A stretch of DNA of 64,000 nt from Anas platyrhynchos (lineage: Eukaryota; Chordata; Aves; Anseriformes; Anatidae): assembly GCF_047663525.1 (NCBI RefSeq), contig NC_092601.1:19504001-19568000 (forward strand), in the 5' to 3' direction. A program made the position numbers and the translations under genes. The notes beneath the pieces are model-generated. The model worked only from the letters and a program-made list of their open reading frames with translations, did not search any database and had not been told where the DNA came from. Positions 21,201 through 33,200 of the stretch are shown piece after piece. The first letter of the stretch is position 1. Each line of letters opens with the position of its first letter.

Positions 21201-24200
21201 ATCCTCTCCCTTTGTCCTTCTCGGAGTTCCGATCTGTGGACAGTGAAGTTATTTTTTGTTTGGAGGCTTTCTTCTTAGCTTGGTGTTGTGGTCTCACCCG
21301 GCTGGCAGCTGAACACCACAGGGCCATGCAGTCACCCTCCTGCCTCCCTCTATGGGATGGGGGAGAGAAACGGGAAAGTGAAGCCCGTGAGTTGAGATAA
21401 AGACAGGAAAATAATAAGAACAATAATAATAATGACAATAATGATGCTAATAGTACTACTACTAATGATGTGTACACACAAGTGATGCACAATGCAATTG
21501 CTCAGCACCCGCTGACCGATGCCCAGCCTAACCCTGAGCAGCCGCCCCCCATCCCAGCCAGTCACCCTATATACAGCTCAGCATGGCCCCATAAGGTATG
21601 GAACACCCATAAGGTATGGAACACCCCTTTGGGCAGTTGGGGTCAGCTGTCCCGGGTCTGTCCCCTCCCAGCCCGTGCTGCACCCGCAGCCTGCCCGCTG
21701 GCAGGACAGCGAGGAGCTGAGACGTCCTTGGCTTGGTGTGAGCACTGCTCTGCACCAAGTGAAACCTCGGGGGGTTATCAGTGCTCTGCTCATCCTGAGC
21801 CAGAACACAGCACCCTGCCAGCTGCTGGGAGGAAAATTAACTCTGTCCTAGCTGAAAGCAGGGCGCTAGGCTGGCTGCACACCGGAGTGTCTCGGTGTAT
21901 TCCCCAGCCGCGTGCAGCTGAGTTTCGCAGTGCTCGTGTTTCAGAAGAGCTCTTGGTGTAAAGGCTGAAGTTGGGACAAGCAGCCATCAGCTGCGGTGAT
22001 CGCTTCTTTGTGAATTAATTAAACAAACAACACCCAACAAACTCCTGAATTGTGAAGCACCGGGGTGCCCGGTGTGCCTGGCTGGGAGCTGCAGGGGGGC
22101 TGCAGGTGGGTGCAGAGCTGGCTCGCTGGGCTTGCTGTGTTCTCCACGCTTTGGCCTCATCCAGCTGAGGTATTTGAAGGAGGCAGTGGCCTTCCCGAAT
22201 GTGCTGCTCTTCTCTGTATCAGGAAAAGCCAGACGGGTCTGACACCCAGCTCTGAGAGCTCGCTGTCGGAGCGTTTCCTGAGGCTTGACCTGCGTGCACT
22301 TGGCCGTCCTGGCAAATCGTCTCCTCTCGGTTGTTTGCCTCGTCCCGTCGGGCTCAGCACAGCTTTTAGTACAGCTCACAGGGAACTGAGCACAAAGGCC
22401 CGGTGCTGTGCCAGTTAGCAGGGCGCTAACTGCACGTGCTGCGGTGCTCTTGCCTTTTGTTTTCCATTGTGTTTTTATTGCTCTTCCTCCTGGTGTTTCC
22501 TCCCCTTTCCTCTCTCCTGGCTGTGCCCTGTTCTGCAGGCATCGCCCATCGGTTCCTCCACCCACGGCCCCCTTGCTCCTGCTCCGTGCCCATTGCCGTG
22601 TCCCCGGGTTTCTCCCCCTGTGCTGCGGGGTGCTGCTGGCTGCGGGGTGCTGCTGGCTCAGCCCCGTCCCTGGGGCTGGGATGGACGCGAGCCCTGGGCT
22701 GTGCTGTCTGCTGGGTTTGCTGCCCCCAGAGCGGGTGTCTCATCTCGCCTTGGAGAGGGGAAGTCACCGTGTGAGAACTCAGGGACTCAGGTGAACACTT
22801 CATGAGGTGTCTGCTGTAGAAGCTGCCCAAGCACAAAACTGACTGTGGGATTAAACAGAAAAACACCACCAAATCTCTGCCCGAGCCTGACTTTACGATG
22901 TTCAATGGAAGGTAAATAACAGGCTCTCTTTCCTGCTCACGTGTGTTATTGTTTCAGGGCTGTAACGAGCTGGTTCCATCCGTTCATGCACAAAAACCTT
23001 TCCACAGCTGCTTCCTACCAGGAGCACGCTGGCAAGCAGCAGGCTGACATCTTTCCTGTGGTTGTCTGTGTTAGCTGGGAGAACAACAGCAGCAAAGGGG
23101 AGGCCAGGAGTTCAGCTATGTTTGGCTTTATTTATTGCATCTATTTAGAGCAATAGATGATTAAACTTTCAGTGGGCTGATAAAAATGATAATGCATCTT
23201 TGCCATAAATCTGCTGTATGGATGGACAGGGACTGGGTTGGTTGTAGGGTGCTTGCATTAGGGGTCAGGTACGTGCGTGCGTTCAATAGGAAATTATGAT
23301 TTTTTCCCCCACTTATCTCTTCCAGCAGTGTGTCCATTCAGGATGTCTGTGCTGGTGTGCCTGTGGGGAGGGGAGGGGAGGGAAGGGAAGGGAAGGGAAG
23401 GGAAGGGAAGGGAAAGGAAGGCCTCGTCCCCTCCCCTGCCCTGGGGCTGTGCTGAGGTGTGCCCGGTGGGCAGGGAGCCCCGGCACCGTGTGCTCCTGGT
23501 GTCCTGCAGCCCCCGGGGTGTGGGGCAGAGCGGGCTGCACGCAGCCCCCGGCTCGCTGGGGACTGGCTGGTGGCTTGCTCAAACTGTTCAGTTTGGGTGG
23601 GCTCCTTCCTCCCAGCCCCCATGCGTTCTGTGGCACCGCTGTTCTCCGCTCTGCTGTGTCTGCACCGTGCTCTCTCTGCCGGCTTTGCTGCCGCAGCGCC
23701 GTGCGGTGCGCTGGGAGGGAGGCGCGGAGCGCTCCACAGCAGTGGTGACAATGACAGCAATGACAATAATAACAATAATGACAATAATACCAGGCCACTT
23801 GTCACGGTGATGGCAGGAAGCGTGCGTAACGCTGCTGTTGCCGGAGTGTTTTTGCAGCACAGCCTCTTGTGAGGAAATGGCATCTGATACCTTGTAGTGC
23901 TTCCTGAATCGCTTCCAGCGCCGTGCCGTCCGTCTCCACGGGCAGCTCCGTGTCCCTGGCACACGCAGGCTGCGAGGAGCAGACCCGGTGCTGCTGGGAC
24001 GGGAGCGGTGCCAGCACAGCCCCAGCCCCGCGCTCGCTGTGGGACCGGGCATCAGCAGCACCCCGCGGGGTCTGGGCGGGTGGTGTGCTGGTGGCACCGG
24101 GAGGAGAGTGACAAGAAATCGAGCCGGGATTCCCGAGCTCCATGGTTACGCCTGCTTCCACAGAGAAAGCCCCTGCACGCCTCCCTTTGGACTTGAAATA

Positions 24201-27200
24201 CCAGATTCGCTTCCTCCTGGCAACGCCGAGGACCCTTTTATCTTCAGCTCTGTCTAGACGAGGGCGCAGTGGGAGCACCCGGTAGCTGGCTTCCCTCAAA
24301 CAAACCAGCCCAGGTACGGCAGCCGGCTCCTGGCACGTCAGGTGGGGGCCTCCCCTCCGGCCTGGTGGCGCTCTGGAAGGGGCAAGAGCAGCAGCTGTGC
24401 TGGCTGCTGTGCTCCTGCACCTCTTCCTCATCCCCCTGCGCTCACCTCACCCTGGGGAGCGTGATCCATGGAGCCCAACATGGGGCTTGGCAGATTTTGG
24501 CTGATTGGCTGACTTTTGGTTCAGAACCTTACGCGGGGTTTCAAAGGTAAATTCAATTTTCAGAAGTTTTACATTGAACAAGGATGATGCTTGACAAGGA
24601 ACTTTGTGCAGTTGTCCTGAATTCTTCCCTGTGCCCTTGGGTGCTGTGAACTGATCAGCTTGCCTTCCTTGCAAAGCGGATCTTGGACATTGTAGGTGCC
24701 GAGAGCACCCACGGGACGGGCTGGTGGCCAGCAGGGCCACGAGGCTGCATCTGCGGTGTCACTTCAGTACGGTGGTAACTAGGTACCACTCCTGCAGCTG
24801 AGCTACATGTAGGTTCCTCTAGGTCACTGAATCCTGTCCTGGTGTTTTTTGGTGGGTGAATGTCGGGTGTTCAGGCATCGGACCAGGATCTGCAGGGACG
24901 TTAACTGTATTTTCATGGTTTAGTGTTTAATGTTATAAACTGGTGCAACACAAACAAATCACCAAGCTTTCCGCTGATGGACAGTGAGAGGTATAAATAA
25001 GGCCAGCCCATGAAGAGGATTAAGGTCCTTTCTTTTAGATTATGTTTTGTCCTCCCCCCATAGATCTTGTTTTGCTTGATTGGAACTTGGGGTGGGGAAG
25101 GCTTTGCTGTCCTTTAACCTCTGAGTCCCTGCAGACTCCTTTCTCCCTCGGGACTGGCTCGCGGCAGCACCCGAGCTCCTGTTGGTCGAGCGCCGAGCAG
25201 GGTGCTGAGCTGCGGCTCTGTGTGGCAGAGGTGGGCACTCAGCGTGCACAGCTTGCTTGTCTCAGGCTGTGTTTGCATGGTTTAGCTGGAGGGTGCTGGT
25301 CCCTGTGCCTGCGAGGGTGGAAAATCTGCTGCCAGAAGGCTCGCACATCTGTAATGCGAGCAGATTATTTCTGTTTTCTGTTATTTTGCTGCCTCGAGGC
25401 AGGTGGGCAGATTAGAGGACAACGTGTGTCTATCGGTCCTTTCCCGTCTTTCCCATTGCCCCTCCCTTCTGGTGACCCCATTTTTGCAGGGATAAGGCCA
25501 GCAGCCCGGCCTCGTTTCTGCGATCTGTTGCCGAGTCAGACTGGAGAAGCAGTGGAGGTTTGGCACCGCGGGCATGCAGCGCGCCCGGAGCTGCGGGGCT
25601 CAGGTCTGCGGCTGCCCCCTCGCCCTGCTGCTGCCCCTCTCTGCGGCCCCGTCCCTCTGAGGCTCTGCCTTGCTCAGCCGGGCTGTGCCTGTGGCAGCGC
25701 TGCCTGACACCATGGCAGTAGGTTGCTGCTTGGCTGGGAACACACCAGGACCAGCCCACCATGTGCTGTGTGGCATTACTCAGAGAGCATTTGTGCCAGG
25801 CATCGGTGCCTGGTTCCCATCCTGCAGGGCTGTGCAGAGCTGGCTGCCCCAGCGCCGTGGGAAGGCTGGAAGCGAGATCAGGGGGCTGGGGCAGAGACAC
25901 CAAACAGCTCCTGGTGTTGGTCGCTCCTGGGGAAAAATGCGGCAGGCGCCGTCCTGAGGAGGGTGGCACGTGTGGCCCAGCTGGGGGCTCGGTGCAGGTG
26001 TCCCCAGAGCTGCAGGGCAAGGGAAGCCTGTGGAGGTGCAGGTCTGTGTTGCTGGTGAACTTCAAGACCCTCCCATTCGTGTCCAGAAGAAAAACAGGTT
26101 GGATCAAATCCCTTGGGTGTGCTGGTGTCCTCCTGAGATGGCTTTTCCAGAAATTCAAGTGTAAATTACACGCATTCCCCAGGCTCTTCAAGCATACCCA
26201 GAGCAGTACGAGTTGCCTTTACCACGTGCCTCTCTGTGTCTCCGCAGAACATCGTGTCCAAGAACGCCATGCAGTACCGTGGGAACGCCCAGCACGATGC
26301 GCAGGAGTTCCTGCTCTGGCTGCTCGACAGAGTCCACGAAGATCTGAACAACGCGGTGAAGTACGGTGGCGTGCCGCCCCTCAAGGTGAGGAGTCTGCTG
26401 TGCGCCAGCCTGGGGCAGCAGCTATCGCTTTGCGTACAATCTTTCTTTTTAAAATAAATCTGCCTATTGGCTCCTTAACTCCGGTATGCAAACGGAACAA
26501 AAGCTTGGGTTAGAATCGTTTGTTTCTGGCCTGTGAACGTAACCAGATGTTTCGTGAGGCCCTGGCACGGGCTCCCTGCTGCAGCCCTTTGTGAAGGTTG
26601 GGAAGCCTGGCAGGGGAGCTGCCAGGAGCCTCATCTGGGGCGAGATCCCTGCCCGTCCTCGGCTGTGCCGCGTTCCTGCGTAACCACCTGCATGCTGGGG
26701 AGCACTCGTTGCTTAAAAACTGTGTGGTGCTGTCCTGCTGTTCCTGGTCAAGGAGCACACAAATTCGGCTAGGAGTACTGGAGCCGTCTGGTGCCCACCT
26801 ACACGCTTGGCTATGCTTCTGGGCTTTATTCTTTTCTTTTAGCCACCGCTGGAGGATGATGTGCTGCTTGAGGGACCAGCCTTTCCCATCAGTAGTACTT
26901 TCGTGCAGGAACTCTTTCAAGCCCAGTACAGGTATGATGTGTTGTACCTTTTGAGGCGTTACTGCATGTACTGGTGACCCCAGTGTACTCTGCCCTGACC
27001 CTAGCTCACCGTACAGTTGAGGCTGGTGTCATGTTAACTGCTACTTCTGAATTGTTCTGAATAATTTTTAAACTAAGATCTCTCACCAGAGGAGAGAGAG
27101 AGAGTTTGACTGCCTCAGATTCGGTATATTGTTTGAAAATCTACAGAATGTGCCACCTCTTCAACTGCCCTGACCCTTCCTGAAAGCGAGCCAATGCTTA

Positions 27201-30200
27201 AGGGAGCAAAGGCCCAGGGCAGCTCGGTGCTGCGGGGCTTGCCCTGCCTGCTCAGGGGCAGGAGCCTGTAGCAAGACCTGGAGGTGCCTGGAGGCAGCTG
27301 GGGAGCTGCAGGTCCCAGGCTTCTTGCAGAGTTCTCGTTATCTGGTGCTTGGGAACCCAGAGTCGAATCCTTCCTCGTCCCTTCAGGGTATTTCCTGTGA
27401 GTTTCTCAGACTTCTGGGAAGTGAGCTTTCTAACTTCAGAACTACTGCAGGAAAACAACCTCATTTTGAGTTCCCCGATAGCTTGTATCTGTGCTGCTAT
27501 GGGCACTTCAAATACTGGGTGTTCCCCCCAATGTTTGCCAGGTTTTCCTTGGCAAAGGAGACACCTTAAGCCCTGGTGCAAAGCCAGCATAAGGTGAAGG
27601 TGAATCTGAATGAGAGACGTGTTGTTTGGGGTTTTTCCCTCCTGAATAAGGGATCTGTGTTCCTGCAGTGCTCACTGTCCCCGTCTCTTCCCCTCTCTTC
27701 AAAGAGAAAACCCTTTCAGGTCTTTCACATCGGAGCTGCGATTGGTGAATTATTAATCTTGCAGTGATGCTTATTAAAAGCCAAATTCAGAGTCTCAAGC
27801 AAAGTCTTTTCCTGGCATGCCGTGTAATGAACTTGAGACTAATTACTCTGAAAGGATTCAGACATCCAGAGCCCCTTGCTCACCACGGCTGTGCCTGGTG
27901 CACCTCTGTGCAGAGCCACTTTGTAGGGAGGAAGAAGAGTGTGAGGACAGCCGAGCTGACACGCAGAGGCAGTAATTTGTGATGTGATCATTTATCCATT
28001 CCTGATGAGATGATGTGTAACTGTCCTCTTATTGGTGTTGTAACAGGTCCTCTCTGACGTGCCCTCATTGCCAGAAGCAGAGCAACACCTTTGACCCTTT
28101 TCTCTGCATCTCTCTGCCAATTCCCTTGCCTCACACACGGTATGTGGTTATCTGTTGGTTGTTTTCAGTGTAGTCAGAGTTGTGCAATTTGGTATAGAAG
28201 CAAAAGAGATGATGGCAAAATCTCTGTTTTAAAAGTCTCTTAAAAAAGTACAAGGACCTATATGGTATTTAAATCTTCAATTTGCAGGTAAATTGGATAA
28301 TTGAGCCTTTTACTTGTTTCAGAGAAAGAAACCTTTTACTTGTTTCTTCACCCCTACCCTTCCAAAAACTTCCAAGAGAATTACTTTGTGGAGAGAAGTT
28401 ATCTTTGATTCAGGGAACCAAAATATTTTGCTTTATTTATAGCATGTTGAAATTAAAAATGGGAGAAGGATGAAACTTTTTTTTTATTTTTTCATGGGAA
28501 AAGTCTCTGATCACTTTAATTTTAAAAAGCGAAGTTAAAAGCTCTCCTGCAGAATGTTTTGCTTTTGAAATACAGCTGTTGCCAATAAAGAAAAAGGGAA
28601 AAAATGTCTAGGTAAAAAGTTCAGAGCAAACATCACGAGATGCTTATTTATGTAGTGGGTAGTAGGGCTGTGCAGCTCCTTCACCTGATGCTGTGTGTGC
28701 AGAAACTTTGTGTGGGTTCAAGAAGCAAAGGAACGAAGTAATGACAGTACTCAATGTGAAGGTGTCAGGTTTGGTTCGAAGCTCCTGCTGCACCGCTAAG
28801 TGGAGGCTGAGGGGGCTTTCCAGGGAGAGCTGCCCCGCTGTGCTCCTCTGAAGGCATTGCTGTTACTGCTGGGGGAGACAGGACCTCATTTAGAGAGACA
28901 GCCCGGAGATCTGTCCTGGTGGTCACAGCAGCTCTCTTTGAATATTCCAAGCTACTGCTTTGGGCTGACGCACATCACAGCGCGCTGGCTGGGAAATCAG
29001 ATTGTCTTGCAGTGGAGAGTTTTATTTTTAACTCTGGGATTTTTTTCCAAGAACACTATTTGCTTGTAGGAACAAGCAACAGCAGCCCATGTAGTAAGAA
29101 AAGTCTTTAGAAATCCCACACGTGTGTCTGGCTGAGTTGAGCACAGCTCTGGGTCGTCAGCAGGGCCCCGTAGCTCGCAGCAGCCTGGGTTGGGGTGGGT
29201 GCCCCTGCAGAGGGGGGAGCTCTCCCCAGGCAGTGCCTCTGCTCCCCGCAGGCCGCTCTACATCACCGTGGTGTACCAGGGCAAGTGCTCCCACTGCATG
29301 CGCATCGGCGTGGCCGTGCCCATCGCCGGGACCGTGGCCAGGCTGCGCGAGGCGGTGTCGTCGGAGACCAAGATCCCCACGGAGCAGGTAAGGGCTCGCC
29401 TTGCCGGGACCCCTCGTGCAGAAGGAGGGCAGTGCTGAGGCTTCCAGCCCGTGGGAGCGGTGCTGGCCGGGTAGGAGCTGCAGTTGGCTGTCCCTGTCTG
29501 GATGGGGGAGCAGGGTGGTGGTGACCTGAGTCACTCTTTTCCCTGTGCCTTGACCCCGTGACCGCTCGCGGTGCGAGGGCAGCCGCCTGTGCTGTCTGTG
29601 CTGTCCTGCCCCATGCCCTGCGATTCCCACGCGTGGGCAGCGAGAGAACTGTGGGGCAGCTATGGAGCACGCACAGCAATTCCTCTGCAGGAGGAGTTCC
29701 AAGGAAGCTGTCAGATCCACCAGCACCCCCTCTCGTGCTGCTGTCACCCCAGCTCCAGTGTCACGGCCGTCCTTTTCCCGGCTCCTCGTGCTGGCTGGCA
29801 GCAGGGTGCTTTGAGGGATGCCACCCGTGGCGGGTAGCCCCAGTCGAGGCACGGGGCAGCTCAGCAGGGCCAGGACTGGTGGCATCAGGGGCTCTGCTTT
29901 GCTTCTGCTGGCTCTAGATCGTGCTGACGGAGATGTACTACGACGGGTTTCATCGCTCCTTCTGCGATACTGACGATCTGGACACAATTCACGAAAGTGA
30001 CTGCATTTTTGCCTTTGAGACCCCGGAGATATTTAGGCCCGAGGGTATCCTTAGTCAGAGAGGTAAGTGGATAACTGCGTGGTGCCCACCCGGGTGATTA
30101 GATGAGGAGGGCTTGGTTTTGTAAGCAGATGTACTTGATAATGAAAGCGCCACAAGTAGACGATGCCCTGGTGTATTGATTTCAGCTCTGACTTTGTCCA

Positions 30201-33200
30201 GACTCATTCCAGCAGACTCAATTCCCTCGCTCCCTCAGCTGGGAGGCTGTCAAGAAGTGATGTACGTGGCTTTCTTCCTCTTCCTGGCTCTCATTCTTCA
30301 GGCCAGGCTGGCTTCTTCTGAGATCTGTTGTTAGGCTTGCTTTAAAGGCCTGATAGGGGCCAGACCAAGCCACCGAAATTGTGTTATTTAAAATCAGATT
30401 GCCAGTGATGAACAAACAGTCTGAGGAATGAGAAAACATTTTCTCTGTTAAAGCTCAAGAAATTCAGCTTTTCTGTGCCTCCCTCTCAGAGGAAGGGAGT
30501 AATTGCATCCTGGGTAGACAGAGGGTAATCAGAGGCAAATTTCATTATTGGAAGTAACAAGGAGGGTGTCTGCCACTTCAGCTTCTCATGCAGTCAGACG
30601 AGATATGAGTATTTGCACAAATTACTGTGAAAAATCAGTTAGTTGAGCATTACATAACACTTATTTCTGTAAAGAAGTAGGCACCATGGAAAGTAATTGC
30701 TCACTGAAGTCTTTGTGCGAGGCTAATAAAAATGGTCAGTCTCACTTCCACGCCGGCCTGCTCCTTGAGGCCCAAGGAAGGCTTCCCGAGGGGGATGTAT
30801 ATTGTAAATAATGGTACAAAGTATCCCGTTCTCCTAATTTTTCAGGATTACATGTGAACAATAACCTGAATAACTTGAAATATGGCACTGAGCACTCCCG
30901 AACAATATCCTACTCTCAAGGAACAGTGAAGTCTGGAAAACTGGAACAGCCTTCTACTAGACAAACAGCAAACGACAAGATTGTCTTGCTGGTGTGTAAC
31001 AGAGCGTGCACTGGACAGCAGAGCAAAAGGTGACTGGCAGCTTCCCGGCCAGGCTTACGGCTCTGGCTGCTTCCTTGGTGGCCTGGGTTTTACTCACCGT
31101 GTGGGGCAAATGCAAGGTGCGGGAGGGACGGCTTGTGTGCACGCTCTTCTGATCTCTTCCTCAAATGTTACTCCTTTCTCTAGGTTTGGCTTGCCCTTTG
31201 TGTTGCACCTGGAAAAAACAATTGCTTGGGATATTCTGCAGAAGGAAATTCTGGAGAAGATGCAGTATTTCCTGCGGCCTGCAGCCTGCTTGCAGGTGAG
31301 CCAAACAATGTGGCTGCTTTGAGACTAAGTGGGAAGGGAGGTTACTGGGAGCAGTGGATGTGCTGCGCTGGTGCCTTCCCATATTTCTTAGTGCAGTAGT
31401 GTCCAAGTCTGATGTGCTTTTGTCTGCTGTTTGCTGAATGTTGCAGGTAAGAGTAGACTGATCAGGTGAAGGAATGACATGCTTCTCTTCCTTCCTTACC
31501 CCCGAAAGCTACTCGAGAAGTCAGTGCTGCTGTGTGCACTGGAAGTGGTGCTTGCCTTAAGGGAGGCTGAAGTTTGCCTGGTGACTGATGAGCGTGTGTC
31601 TGATGGGAGTTCCCTCTGAGCAGCACCTTGTCTGGTCGCTGCAGAGGAGGTTTTGTCTTTTGTAAAACACATTCTAGGATAAACTATTTGCCTGTGCTGT
31701 GAGGTGATATGTGTTTGAGTCATTCAGATGGCTTCTGTTGTCTTTCTGCAGGTTTGCCCGTTCAGCTTGCGAGTGGTCAGTGTTGTGGGCATAACGTACC
31801 TGCTACCTCAGGAGGAGCGGCCCCTCTGCCACCCAACAGTGGAAAGGTAGGCGGCAGGGACCGGCCACCTGGGGCTGGGGATGCGGCCGCAGGGAGAGGG
31901 GCAGTCCTGGCACAGCTGCATGCGGTGGGCTTCCTGGGCCTGGGAGCTGGGAATGACTGAGAGTCCTCAAGAAGCTGTCAGGATTCCTCCGTGGTGTGTC
32001 GTGCTGTCTGGAACCTACTTTTTTTTTAACTGTCCAAACTTGATCTGGGAGGCAGTGGGGGAAGGTGAAGGGCTAAAGAAAATAAGTTCCATGCATATGA
32101 AAGACAACATAGGCCTCAGATTCCAAGATGGGCTAATTTCTGTCTGCTCCTTTCTCCAGGGCATTGAAGTCGTGTGGACAGGGGGGAACTGCTCATGTGA
32201 AGTTAGTCGTAGAATGGGACAAAGAAACTAAAGATTAGTAAGTATGCAGTAGGAAGCCTTAAAGTGAATTTACCTTGACAGCCTTGCTTGCAGCCAGTTT
32301 GGCACTGTGCTGTCTTTGGGACCCGGTGGGGGCCGTGCACACTGAACGTGCTCTGACCCGGAGCCCTTTGCCCTGCAGCTGGCATTCTGCGTTACAGAGC
32401 AGGTGTCTCACCTGTAGCTGCTTCCCTCACCAACTATATTCATGTGAGACATCCTGTGGGCAGTGAGCTGCTGCCGAGATGCTGCTGAAGCTGCTCACGT
32501 CTGTGTTCTGTTGTGTTGCTTTGGTGGGGTCCTGCCAGGCAGCTCTCGCTCATGGATAATGAGACAAATGCAGGAAGGAGCTGCTGGTTCTGCTGCTATC
32601 CTTGTGTTGGCTCAGCAGCAGCGTGGGGAGCAGGTGGCTGTGCTGGTAAATGTGTTGTGTCTCTGGTGCAGCTTGTTCGTGAACACGGAGGATGAGTATA
32701 TTCCAGACTCTGAAAGCGTCCGCCAGCAGAGAGAGCTTCATCACCAACCTCAGACCTGCACTTTATCTCAGTGTTTCCAACTGTACACCAAAGAGGAACA
32801 GGTAGGGGCATGCCTGTATAGCAGCCCTGACTCAAGGCCTGGTAGGTCTGTGTGCTGCTTGAATCCCATGCTCAGCTGCGTTCTGCAGACACTGATGTGT
32901 TGAGGCAGGAGAATAAATTTGTTAACACAGCACTAGTCACCAGTCCTGCTAGCAGAGCTTTTCTGTGGTAGGAAGAAAGCTGAGGGCAGTACTGCTCCCC
33001 CTCCAGTCCCCGATGTTCAGACTGCAGATCACAGGAGCAAGTTCCTGTGCTTCCCCCTGTGAAACAGCAGTGCCTTCTCTGGCGTTCAGGATAAGGATCA
33101 GATCAGTGTGGCACTCTGTGGGAATGTGCTGCTGTCGTGGAGCAGTCGGGTGCTCCCAGGCCTGAGCTGGGCAGCTCCCAAGCTGAGTGGGGACCTGCTG

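Larger units (their letters stand above)
18295..26247 (+). other. USP31: USP31 intron 1
   Basis: A 7953-bp intron, the largest in the gene. It holds an antisense ERVL solo LTR (21284-21865), a (TTTG)5 run near 19988-20008, a GGGAA-type purine repeat (23365-23421) and an AATAAC-type low-complexity stretch at about 23745-23790. Its first kilobase is still CpG-rich. No additional exon is recognised. Confidence 0.85.
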
